Source: VFZP01 sp043730365 (GTDB lineage Bacteria > Acidobacteriota > Terriglobia > Bryobacterales > Bryobacteraceae). From it: DNA of 7,406 bases. Position numbers and translations under genes: made by a program. The DNA lies in assembly GCA_043730365.1 (NCBI GenBank), contig JAYTKJ010000259.1, positions 1 to 7,406 of the forward strand, given 5' to 3'. The notes beneath the pieces are model-generated. The model was not told the DNA's origin, searched no databases, and saw only the letters and a list, made by a program, of their open reading frames with translations. This document shows positions 1 to 7,406 of this stretch, piece by piece (positions within the stretch are counted from its first letter, which is position 1; each line of letters starts with the position of its first letter).

Positions 1-1239
1 ATAGTGCGGGTTCTCTACGGCCTGGTAGCCCACCTCGTCGGTGTCGCCTTCGACGACGCCGCCTTTGACACCGCCACCGGCGAGCAGCGTTGAAAAACCC
101 TTGCCGTTGTGATCGCGGCCGGTGGTGTTTTGAGACCACGGCGTGCGGCCGAATTCGCTAGTGAATACCACCAGCGTGCGGTCCAACATCCCGCGCTGCT
201 TGAGATCGGCAATCAAGCCGGCAATCGGCTGGTCGACGGCGCGGCATAGGGGCTCATGCGTCTTCATGTCGCCGTGCGCGTCCCAGGATCCGTTGCCGCC
301 GCCGGCGTGGCAGATCTGGATGAAGCGGGCACCGTTCTCAACGAGACGACGGGCCAGCAGTAGTTGCCGGCCGAAGTCATCGGTCTCCTTGACACCGATG
401 CCGTAGAGCTGTTTGACATGGGCTGGCTCATTGGCGAAGTCTACGATCTGGGGGGCGGTGCGCATCATGCTGGCGGCGAGCTCGTACGAACGCACGCGAG
501 CGGCGATTTCTGCTTCCGCCGCATAGTCGGCGCGGAATTGGCTATTGAGCGCAGTCAGCCCTTCCATAAGCCGGTCACGCTGGCGGCGGTCTGAAGACTT
601 AGGCGGCAGCAGATCCGGAATCGGGGTATCGCCAGCGCTAAACGGCGTCGCGGCATAGGCTGCGCCGAGATAGCCGCCCATCAGTTGCACAGGCGAAGAG
701 GGCCGGCCGATGTTGACGAAGGACGGCAGGTTCTTGTTGGACGAGCCGAGGCCGTAGGTGACCCAGCTCCCCAGGCAGGGATGCTCGAATTGGCGCAGCG
801 GCTTGCCGGTCGTGTGTTCGATCACGGCTGGAAAGTGATTGGTCTGGTGACAGAACATCGACCGCACGACGGCGAATTCGTCAATCACGGCGCCCACATG
901 CGGAAACCAGTCCGACACCGGAATACCCGATTTTCCGTGCTGCTTGAAACTGCGCAGGATCGGAATGACGGGCCGCTTCATCAGTGCGTTGTTGTCGCCA
1001 AAGCCGATGGCATCCATGAGCCGCCCGGCGTGGCGGTTGTCCTTCGGATCGAAGGTGTCGATGTGGCTCATGCCGCCGCACATAAAGAGATAGATCACGG
1101 CGTTGGCTTTCGGTTCGCCGGATAGACGTGCCGCAGGCAGATGGCCGTCCTGAGCCCACAGTGCGCCGATGGCTGAGCCGAGAAAGCCGTTCGCCATTTG
1201 AAAGGCGAAGCGGCGGCGGGAAGGGATGTGGCTTGCCAT
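1..1239 (-). CDS. DUF1501 family exported protein (sulfatase/alkaline phosphatase-like), 3' end outside window
   Basis: The frame is open for 413 codons from the ATG at 1239 to the window edge without a stop, so the C-terminus (probably about 50 residues by family length) is missing. The N-terminus has a twin-arginine-type signal: SRRRF at residues 7-11, followed by a weakly hydrophobic stretch to about residue 29, so Tat export is likely. Family blocks seen in order are FMCGGMSHIDTFDPK (52-66), FGRQLLLARRLVENGARF (289-306), WDAHGD (319-324), SEFGRTP (361-367), GRDHNGKGFS (374-383), LAGGGVKGG (386-394) and a GY..VENPH segment at the edge. DUF1501 belongs to the alkaline phosphatase/sulfatase-like fold; D320, H322, E362 and H377 are plausible metal ligands, but this is inference and the substrate is unknown. 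It starts 2 bases after the stop of the PSCyt2/PSD1 gene with only a weak ribosome site, which suggests translational coupling. The family assignment is strong and the biochemical role is unknown. Confidence 0.93.
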   Translation of the reverse strand, partial: MASHIPSRRRFAFQMANGFLGSAIGALWAQDGHLPAARLSGEPKANAVIYLFMCGGMSHIDTFDPKDNRHAGRLMDAIGFGDNNALMKRPVIPILRSFKQHGKSGIPVSDWFPHVGAVIDEFAVVRSMFCHQTNHFPAVIEHTTGKPLRQFEHPCLGSWVTYGLGSSNKNLPSFVNIGRPSSPVQLMGGYLGAAYAATPFSAGDTPIPDLLPPKSSDRRQRDRLMEGLTALNSQFRADYAAEAEIAARVRSYELAASMMRTAPQIVDFANEPAHVKQLYGIGVKETDDFGRQLLLARRLVENGARFIQICHAGGGNGSWDAHGDMKTHEPLCRAVDQPIAGLIADLKQRGMLDRTLVVFTSEFGRTPWSQNTTGRDHNGKGFSTLLAGGGVKGGVVEGDTDEVGYQAVENPHY

Positions 1240-1241
1240 GG

Positions 1242-3392
1242 TCACTTGATGAACAGGAACTCGTCGAGGTTGAAGAGCATCCAGGCGAGACCCTTGAGGT
1301 TTGCGCCGCCGTTGCCGGCGTGAGTGAGCGCCAGGTCGCGTTCAGAAGGACTAGGCGGGCGGCCGATGGTGTGGCGGAATGCGAGGTCTACCGCGGCAGG
1401 CACCTGTCCGGCCGACTCTTTCATGACGCGCTCGGCTAGTTTCGTTGTGGCCCGCTCAATCAGCGGATCATTCATGGAGAACAGCGCCTGGGGAGCCGTG
1501 ACTGTTTTCGAGCGCAACGGGCAGGGCGTGCGGCCGTCATCGACGTCGAAGGTCTGTAGGAATTGCGCCATGACCTCGGTGCTGGGGATGTAGCCTCGCG
1601 CCATGTAGATCCCGCGGCGGCTGGTGTTTTTGGAGTCGAACGTGCCGTCGCGCGGAAGAAAGATGCTTTGTTTGTTGTCGGGCTGGACCACTTGGAATGA
1701 CTTGCCGCCGAGGGCGAGGTCGAGCTCTCCCGCGCTGGCTAGTATCGCGTCCCAAACAGGCTCGGCCTCCAGGCGTCGAAGCGGAAACCGCCACAGGTAG
1801 GTATTGGTGGGATCGATCTTACGATTTGCGGCATCGGGCCTGGAAGAGCGCTGGTAGGCATCCGACGTCATAATGAGCCGGTGCAGCCACTTCATGCTGT
1901 AGTCGTGCGCAACGAATTCAGCGGCGAGATAATCCAGCAACGGGTGCATCGCGGGTTTGCCGCCTAGCAGACCGAAGTCACTCGGCGTCTTGTGAAGGCC
2001 TTCGCCAAAGTGCCATTGCCAAATGCGGTTGACCACCACGCGGGCAAACAGCGGATTATCCGGAGCGGTGAGCCAATCGACGAAACCCTCGCGGCGGCCG
2101 TCGCGGAAATCGATCTCGTCCGGTTTGAACGGGAACCCAGGCTCAACCGGCTTGTCTTTTTCCGGACGCGCTGGGTCGCCTGAGGTAAGGATGTAGGTCT
2201 TACGTTCGAGCCTGGCGCTGTCTTCTTCTACGGTCCAATGCGATGGCAAGTCCGAGGGCCGCGTCAGCGCACGATCCTGCTTCAGCAACGCGTCATATTG
2301 CGTGATGGCGTCCTTAGGCATGATCTCTTTGAGCTTGGGCGGATCGATGCGGAGGACCGGAGAATAATCGTCGGCGATCTTCTGCTCGGCTTGCGTGCGC
2401 TTGCGTTCGGGCTTGCGGATGATCGCCTGCACATCGGGAGGGAGTTGGGCGACGCGTTCGTCATAGAGCTTTTGCTGGTAGGGCCCGATCAGTTGGTCAA
2501 TCGCGGCTTCGATTGGGGCCTTCTTCTTCTCGAACGCCTCCAAAGTCTGGCCGTGGGTGTAGAGGGCTTCGGGCGTGGACAGTGAGACGCGGCGGAGCAC
2601 GAGCGGATCAAAGAGCGCCTTCATGCCGTAGAAGTCGGCCTGCTTGATGGGGTCGAACTTATGATCGTGACAGCGGGCACAGGCAACCGTCAGGCCGAGG
2701 AAGGCCGAGGAGACGGTCTCAACAGCCTGGAGCGCTATGTCCTGATCCCGATCTCCGCGAGTGATGGCGGCTCGAGCCAGAAACCCGAGCGCAAACTGAT
2801 CCTGTGGATTCGGTTCGTCACGGCGGCGCTTTCCCGTGGCGCTTAACGAAGTGACAGAGCGATGACGGTTGCCAAGAATCTGCGCGCGGACAAATTGGTC
2901 ATAGGGCAGATCCTGGTTGAGCGCGTGGATCACCCAATCGCGCCAACGATAGATGCCGGGCGCGGCGGGCATTACCGAGCCGTCGAGTCCATCCAGATCG
3001 GCATAACGTAATACGTCGAGCCAGTGGCGCGCCCAGCGCACGCCGTATTGCTCGCTGGAGAGAAGTTGGTCCACCAGCTTGGCGTAGGCGTTGGGCGAGT
3101 TGTCGCCGAGGAACGCCTGCTGCTGCTCGGGCGTCGGCGGCAGACCCACAAGATCGAAAGAGGCGCGGCGGAGCAATGTCAGCTTGTCGGCGGCTGCGGC
3201 GGGTTGCAGGCTTTTGAAGCGCTGGCGCTCGCCCACGAACGCGTCGATGGGATTTCGCGTGCTAACGCCGCGAGGAACGGGTGGCGACACGATGGGCTGC
3301 AGCGACCACCACTTGGGTTTCTCGGCGGCAGCCACCGCAAAACTAAACAGGCACAGCAGGAGCAGCGGAGGCATAGTCTGTGACACCAGCAT
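1242..3392 (-). CDS. DUF1549/DUF1553 (PSCyt2-PSD1) secreted protein with one CxxCH motif
   Basis: This is a complete 716-residue protein. A Sec signal peptide covers about residues 7-23 (MPPLLLLCLF core, predicted cut after AVAAA). The PSCyt2 (DUF1549) region spans about 45-265 and shows the NPIDAF start, the FDLVGLPPTPE block (79-89), RHWLDVLRYAD (122-132), DLPYDQFVRAQILG (161-174) and CARCHDHKFDP (238-248). C238, C241 and H242 form a c-type haem-like CxxCH. A charged linker with coiled-coil character follows (about 285-375). The PSD1 (DUF1553) region then runs from about 428 to the end and includes NPLFARVVVNRIWQWHFG (446-463), TPSDFG (469-474), MTSDAYQRSSRP (508-519) and PQALFSMND (634-642). 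Many relatives carry a PSCyt1 cytochrome domain in front; here the mature protein begins just where that domain would end. The start at 3392 is tentative: an AAGG lies only 3 bases upstream, and the second Met at 3374 would also give a normal signal peptide. It is probably co-transcribed with the DUF1501 gene. Enzymatic function is unknown. Confidence 0.94.
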   Translation of the reverse strand: MLVSQTMPPLLLLCLFSFAVAAAEKPKWWSLQPIVSPPVPRGVSTRNPIDAFVGERQRFKSLQPAAAADKLTLLRRASFDLVGLPPTPEQQQAFLGDNSPNAYAKLVDQLLSSEQYGVRWARHWLDVLRYADLDGLDGSVMPAAPGIYRWRDWVIHALNQDLPYDQFVRAQILGNRHRSVTSLSATGKRRRDEPNPQDQFALGFLARAAITRGDRDQDIALQAVETVSSAFLGLTVACARCHDHKFDPIKQADFYGMKALFDPLVLRRVSLSTPEALYTHGQTLEAFEKKKAPIEAAIDQLIGPYQQKLYDERVAQLPPDVQAIIRKPERKRTQAEQKIADDYSPVLRIDPPKLKEIMPKDAITQYDALLKQDRALTRPSDLPSHWTVEEDSARLERKTYILTSGDPARPEKDKPVEPGFPFKPDEIDFRDGRREGFVDWLTAPDNPLFARVVVNRIWQWHFGEGLHKTPSDFGLLGGKPAMHPLLDYLAAEFVAHDYSMKWLHRLIMTSDAYQRSSRPDAANRKIDPTNTYLWRFPLRRLEAEPVWDAILASAGELDLALGGKSFQVVQPDNKQSIFLPRDGTFDSKNTSRRGIYMARGYIPSTEVMAQFLQTFDVDDGRTPCPLRSKTVTAPQALFSMNDPLIERATTKLAERVMKESAGQVPAAVDLAFRHTIGRPPSPSERDLALTHAGNGGANLKGLAWMLFNLDEFLFIK

Positions 3393-3408
3393 ACACCTTG
3401 TCCGGCGA

Positions 3409-4131
3409 TTACTTGAAGAGCAGAAACGTAGAGATGATCGTCAGAACGATGACCGTGTTCTCGAACACCTTGGGTGAAATGCGATGGAGCACCGAGCGCC
3501 CCAGCACGGCGCCGCCCACGATAGCGGGGATCAAAATGGCGTCAAAAACGAGCGACTGCCGGCTGAACAATCCATACCAGGCGTAAATCGGAATCTTGGT
3601 GAGGTTGACGAAGAAGAAGAACCATGCGCCGGTGGCGACAAATTCTTCCTTGGGTAGATTCTTGCTGAGTAGATACAGGTTCATCACCGGACCGGCGGCG
3701 TTGGCTACCGTAGTCGAGTAACCAGCCGCAAATCCATAGGCCAATGGATGTGCCTCAACCTTGGTCTGGCTGAACCGCCGCCACAAATGCGCCACCAGCA
3801 TGAGCGCGATGATGACGCCCACCAGGCGCCGGAGGAAAAATTCGTTGAGCGACAAGGTCAAGGCCCCGGCCACGATGCCTACGCCCACGTAGGGCACCAG
3901 CGAAAAAAGGCGTCCGGCCGCGGCGTGCCGGCGCCAATACCAGATCGCAATTACGTCGGCGGCGCAGAGGATCGGCAACAGCCAACCTGCCGAGAGACGC
4001 GCGTCGCCGACGGTCAACACCATCAGCGGCACCACCATGACGCCCATCCCCGGCAGGCCCGTCTTGGCCATGCCCACGTTCGCCGCGCACAACGCGCCCA
4101 GCGCCCACTGCCACCAAAACAAATCCGGCAT
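3409..4131 (-). CDS. TauE/SafE family membrane permease (sulfite exporter-like)
   Basis: This is a 240-residue integral membrane protein with about eight hydrophobic segments, roughly at 5-20, 27-42, 48-66, 76-95, 101-117, 131-156, 165-187 and 196-239 (the last containing two). Two family-type repeats are visible. The first has GMAKTGLPGMG at 20-30. The second has NAAGPVMNLYLLSKNLP at 144-160, followed by FFFFVNLTKIPIYAWYGLF at 171-189, the usual N..K.P.Y...G block. Relatives export sulfite, sulfoacetate or other organic and sulfur-containing anions; the substrate here cannot be read from sequence. The frame stays open upstream to an ATG at 4275, but those 48 extra residues are hydrophilic and lie antisense to the neighbouring AhpD-like gene. 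The Met at 4131, directly before the first membrane segment, is therefore preferred. No clear Shine-Dalgarno precedes it. The stop lies 16 bases before the PSCyt2/PSD1 start, so the three minus-strand genes probably form one transcript. Confidence 0.9.
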   Translation of the reverse strand: MPDLFWWQWALGALCAANVGMAKTGLPGMGVMVVPLMVLTVGDARLSAGWLLPILCAADVIAIWYWRRHAAAGRLFSLVPYVGVGIVAGALTLSLNEFFLRRLVGVIIALMLVAHLWRRFSQTKVEAHPLAYGFAAGYSTTVANAAGPVMNLYLLSKNLPKEEFVATGAWFFFFVNLTKIPIYAWYGLFSRQSLVFDAILIPAIVGGAVLGRSVLHRISPKVFENTVIVLTIISTFLLFK

Positions 4132-4140
4132 TGAATGTAC

Positions 4141-4144
4141 GAGG
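4141..4144 (+). promoter_or_regulatory. Ribosome binding site deciding the AhpD-like start
   Basis: The bases GAGG lie 8 bases before the ATG at 4153. An in-frame ATG at 4135 has no purine-rich site ahead of it, and this GAGG would sit inside its coding sequence. The start at 4153 is therefore preferred. Confidence 0.6.
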
Positions 4145-4152
4145 ATAACATC

Positions 4153-4544
4153 ATGGCCACTTACGGACTGATTGAATACGCCGGCGCGAGCGCGGAAGTG
4201 CGCGCGGTCTATGACGACATCATGCAAACGCGCGGCGTGGATTGGATCAACAATTTCTGGAAAGCGCTGGCGCACGATCCGGTGACGTTGCGGCGGACCT
4301 GGGAGAGCATCAAGCAGATCATGGCGCCGGGCGCGTTGGATGCGGTAACCAAGGAGATGGTCTATCTGGCGGTGAGTGCAACCAATCAGTGCGGATATTG
4401 CATTGCCTCACACACGGCGGCCGCGCGTAAGGCGGGGATGACGCCCGCGATGTTCGGCGAGTTGATGGCAGTGGTGGGGATGGCGAACGAGACTAATCGG
4501 CTGGCGAGTGGATACCAGGTGGAAGTGGACGAGCGGTTTCGGTA

Positions 4545-4545
<1 letters not shown>
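4153..4545 (+). CDS. AhpD-like carboxymuconolactone decarboxylase (CMD) family protein
   Basis: This is a 130-residue soluble protein, close to the usual length for single-domain CMD proteins. The active-site helix reads NQCGYCIASHTAAARKAGMT at 78-97. E68, C80, C83 and H87 have the same spacing (12, 3, 4) as the Glu-Cys-Cys-His proton relay and redox cysteines described for AhpD alkylhydroperoxidase. This suggests a thiol-based peroxidase or disulfide-reductase activity rather than true carboxymuconolactone decarboxylation. The AhpD histidine between the two cysteines is a tyrosine here (Y82), so the electron donor or substrate may differ. The start was chosen at 4153 because of a GAGG site 8 bases upstream. 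It is transcribed divergently from the TauE-like permease with only 21 bases between start codons, and its TAA overlaps the ATG of the next gene by one base. Confidence 0.9.
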
Positions 4546-5453
<908 letters not shown>

Positions 5454-5463
5454 TCACGGTCGT

Positions 5464-6768
5464 TCAGAACGCGTAGCTTGTAGATATGTAGAGCAGTCGC
5501 GAATGGGCCCCTGGCGTCGCCCGCCGCGCGAAGGTGCCGGGGAAGAACTGACCCACTCCGCCCCCGATGGAGATTCCCAACACCTGATAGTTGGTATAAA
5601 GATCCAATTCCTGGCCCACGTAACGGCCCGCGCGTCCGTCGGCGGATCGCACAATGGCGCGGCCTTGGATGTTGTAAAGAGCGTCGCGAGGATTGGCCAG
5701 CCACGAGGCGTTGTACATCAGCACCCAATTCCAACCCTTGCGCACGGTCAGCGTGTTGAGCGACCGGACATTGTGAATGTTGCGCCATCCAATCAGGTCC
5801 ACGTGGCCGAGCTTGTCGTGCGCGGCCGGATAAAGTTGATCGAAGGTGCCGCTGCGGCCCGAGACGGGATCGGTGCCCGAAGCAAATTTGTACTCGTTGG
5901 CCAAGTCCAGCGGCCGGTTGAACACCGTCGTCTTGTGGCCAACCTGCCCAACCCACCCGCGGGCTCGATGCTTCAGGGGGCCGACGTGGCCATTTTGCAG
6001 CACACCTTCCACGGTGAATCGGAAATTACGGGGCAGGGGAACGGCCCATCGCGTACCGAAGACATTGATGCCGAGGCTGCCGATGCCAGTGAAGCCAGCG
6101 GCGCGGTTCTGGTCATGGCGAAGCAAGTAGAAATCCACAATATTTTTGACGCCGACATCCTTGACCGTGTTATACGTCCCCCAAATGCGATCGCCCAGCA
6201 TGGGCCGGTTAAATTCGTTGCCCCGATTCTGAATCGGCGAGAGAAAGAGCGCTTCGAGCCGCACGCGTTTGGCGACGTGATAGAGCCGGGCCGTGTCCCA
6301 CGTCCGCGCGGTAAAGGCCCATTGCGGCGAACCAAGCAGTCTGGTGTCGCCGTAGTTGATCATCTGCCGCCCGAGCGTGAGGCCGGGCCCCAGTTGCGTG
6401 GGAGAGAACAGTTCGACGTAGCCTTCCTGCAGATCGTGTGGGTCCCTGACATTGCCTGGCGGGGGTAATCCATAACCGGCGACCCTCGCATCCTGGAAGA
6501 GCCCGGAGAGTTTGATCCACGGCAGCAGCCTGACCGTGGCGCCCAGGCGGAAGCGGAAGTAGTCCGCTGCCAGATCACGGTCACGCCCAAACACGCTACC
6601 GGTGCGATCCTCGGCCCGCTGGCGGAACTCAAAAGTAAGTTGGAGCCGCTTCGTCGTTTTTTCGGCGAGGTATTGGTTGAGCTGCTTGCCGGGGTCCGAA
6701 AAGTTTTCGCACCAGCACACCAGTGGCAGAAAGAGGATATAGAGTCGGCGGGACAACCCCTCGATCAT
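5464..6768 (-). CDS. Alginate-export family outer-membrane beta-barrel protein
   Basis: From the Met at 6768 the protein has 434 residues. An RR-plus-hydrophobic stretch at 7-20 (LYILFLPLVCWC) looks like a Sec signal peptide, though the cut site is unclear. The family signature is the block LGRQMINYGDTRLLGSPQW (132-150) followed by FTARTWDTARLYH (152-164). Near the end, YVGQELDLYTNYQ (383-395), a glycine-rich strand and FFPGTF (408-413) are typical of the alginate_exp barrel. The last residues are YISTSYAF, with the C-terminal Phe expected for an outer-membrane barrel substrate. Alternating polar/hydrophobic strands fill most of the protein. It probably acts as an outer-membrane porin for an anionic polymer or small solute; alginate itself is not implied, because no alginate genes are nearby. 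The frame remains open to an ATG at 6903, but those 45 residues are not signal-like and overlap the divergent aminotransferase gene. Confidence 0.85.
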   Translation of the reverse strand: MIEGLSRRLYILFLPLVCWCENFSDPGKQLNQYLAEKTTKRLQLTFEFRQRAEDRTGSVFGRDRDLAADYFRFRLGATVRLLPWIKLSGLFQDARVAGYGLPPPGNVRDPHDLQEGYVELFSPTQLGPGLTLGRQMINYGDTRLLGSPQWAFTARTWDTARLYHVAKRVRLEALFLSPIQNRGNEFNRPMLGDRIWGTYNTVKDVGVKNIVDFYLLRHDQNRAAGFTGIGSLGINVFGTRWAVPLPRNFRFTVEGVLQNGHVGPLKHRARGWVGQVGHKTTVFNRPLDLANEYKFASGTDPVSGRSGTFDQLYPAAHDKLGHVDLIGWRNIHNVRSLNTLTVRKGWNWVLMYNASWLANPRDALYNIQGRAIVRSADGRAGRYVGQELDLYTNYQVLGISIGGGVGQFFPGTFARRATPGAHSRLLYISTSYAF

Positions 6769-6809
6769 ATCGAACCCGAGGCCCGCGTCACAGTGGTACT
6801 CTCGCTTTA

Positions 6810-7406
6810 ATGAGCACTGTTGACCTACCGATGGCCAAACAAGCGGTGGACTCGTCTCGCCTGGCAACCTCAGTACGTCCGCGCTTTCGTAGTGCGCGGA
6901 CACGCCATTTCACCGAGTCAGTCATCCGCGAGATGTCCCGGCTGGCGATGCGCCACAGCGCGGTGAATCTGGCGCAGGGTTTCCCGGATTTCGCCGCTCC
7001 CCTCGCGGTCAAGGAAGCGGCCAAGCGGGCCATCGACGAAGAGCATAACCAGTACACGGTCACGTGGGGAACTCCCGCGCTTCGACAGGCCATCGCATCC
7101 TACTACGGGCGACGCTATCAAATGCCGGATGTCGACCCGGAGCGCGAAGTCACCGTTTGCTGTGGGGCCACCGAGGCGATGATTGCCTCGCTGCTGGCCA
7201 CAACAAATCCGGGTGACGAAATTATCGTCTTTGAGCCCTACTACGAGAACTACGGACCGGACGCGATCCTCGCCGGCGCCATCCCAACCTTCGTCCCACT
7301 CGAGCGGCCGCACTGGACACTCGACATGGACCGCCTGAAGAAGGCGTTCACCAAGCGGACGAAGGCGATCATCCTCAACACGCCGCACAATCCCACCGGC
7401 CGCGTG
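6810..7406 (+). CDS. Fold-type I PLP-dependent aminotransferase (class I/II), 3' end outside window
   Basis: There are 199 codons in the window, open to the right edge; a full protein would be about 390-420 residues. The N-terminal half shows FTESVIREMSRLA (34-46) and NLAQGFPDF (53-61, substrate-binding Gly loop). QYTVTWGTPALRQAI follows at 81-95. CGATEA (118-123) is the PLP-phosphate loop. FEPYYENY (141-148) carries the ring-stacking aromatic. ILNTPHNPTGRV (188-199) has N194 as the conserved PLP-contacting Asn. The pattern is closest to kynurenine/methionine/aspartate-type aminotransferases of the KAT/YbdL-like group; exact substrate specificity cannot be read. The PLP-binding lysine lies beyond the window. 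Starts at 6810, 6831 and 6933 are all in frame and none has a good Shine-Dalgarno. The 6933 start would cut off the conserved FTESVIRE segment, so 6810 or 6831 is more likely. Confidence 0.93.
   Translation, partial: MSTVDLPMAKQAVDSSRLATSVRPRFRSARTRHFTESVIREMSRLAMRHSAVNLAQGFPDFAAPLAVKEAAKRAIDEEHNQYTVTWGTPALRQAIASYYGRRYQMPDVDPEREVTVCCGATEAMIASLLATTNPGDEIIVFEPYYENYGPDAILAGAIPTFVPLERPHWTLDMDRLKKAFTKRTKAIILNTPHNPTGRV

Noticed and set aside
4132..4275. 48-residue N-terminal extension of the TauE-like permease
   Set aside because: It is hydrophilic, has no family resemblance and lies wholly antisense to the AhpD-like gene; the Met at 4131 sits right before the first membrane segment.
5503..6468. 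321-codon open frame on the plus strand opposite the barrel gene
   Set aside because: It is an antisense shadow in GC-rich DNA. Its translation shows no recognisable domain, while the minus strand encodes a clear outer-membrane barrel across the same bases.
6761..6773. Inverted repeat TCGAT-CAT-ATCGA centred on the barrel gene's start codon
   Set aside because: The arms are only 5 bases and are expected by chance at this scale; no second copy is present to support an operator.
6918..7388. 156-codon open frame on the minus strand opposite the aminotransferase
   Set aside because: The plus strand has unmistakable aminotransferase motifs throughout; the opposite frame has none.

Overview
The window is a GC-rich stretch of bacterial chromosome. 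It holds seven protein genes, two of them cut by the window edges, and almost no intergenic DNA; no gene-free stretch exceeds about 41 bases. The gene content points to Acidobacteriota, perhaps the Solibacter/Bryobacterales group, or to the Planctomycetes-Verrucomicrobia side. The main pointer is the DUF1549/DUF1553 (PSCyt2/PSD1) plus DUF1501 pair, which is abundant in those phyla. This is an inference from gene families, not from a marker gene. No RNA gene, CRISPR array, insertion sequence or origin was seen.

Left part (1-4131, minus strand): a compact three-gene run transcribed leftwards. A TauE/SafE-type membrane permease comes first. After 16 bases comes a 716-residue secreted DUF1549/DUF1553 protein with one CxxCH haem-type motif. 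After 2 bases comes a DUF1501 protein with a twin-arginine signal, whose C-terminus is off the window. The last two are the well-known linked pair of planctomycete/acidobacterial surface proteins and were probably made and used together. The place of the permease in the same transcript suggests, but does not prove, a link to an anion such as sulfite or another organic or sulfur-containing acid.

Middle part (4153-5453, plus strand): diverging from the permease with only 21 bases between start codons is a small AhpD-like carboxymuconolactone decarboxylase-family protein with a complete E-C-C-H active-site pattern. Its stop codon overlaps by one base the start of a 302-residue Rpn/YhgA-like PD-(D/E)XK protein. 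That protein carries a perfect RQEG tandem repeat, encoded by a 12-base DNA repeat, and a substitution in its presumed catalytic motif.

Right part (5464-7406): a convergent outer-membrane beta-barrel gene of the alginate-export family (minus strand) ends 10 bases from the Rpn-like gene. A hairpin spans both gene ends and could serve as a shared terminator. Divergent from the barrel gene, the first 199 codons of a fold-type I PLP-dependent aminotransferase run off the right edge.

Nothing here is a clear, previously undescribed system. The points most worth a second look are the nuclease-like gene fused translationally to a redox enzyme, with an altered motif and an expandable repeat, and the permease/PSCyt2/DUF1501 run.
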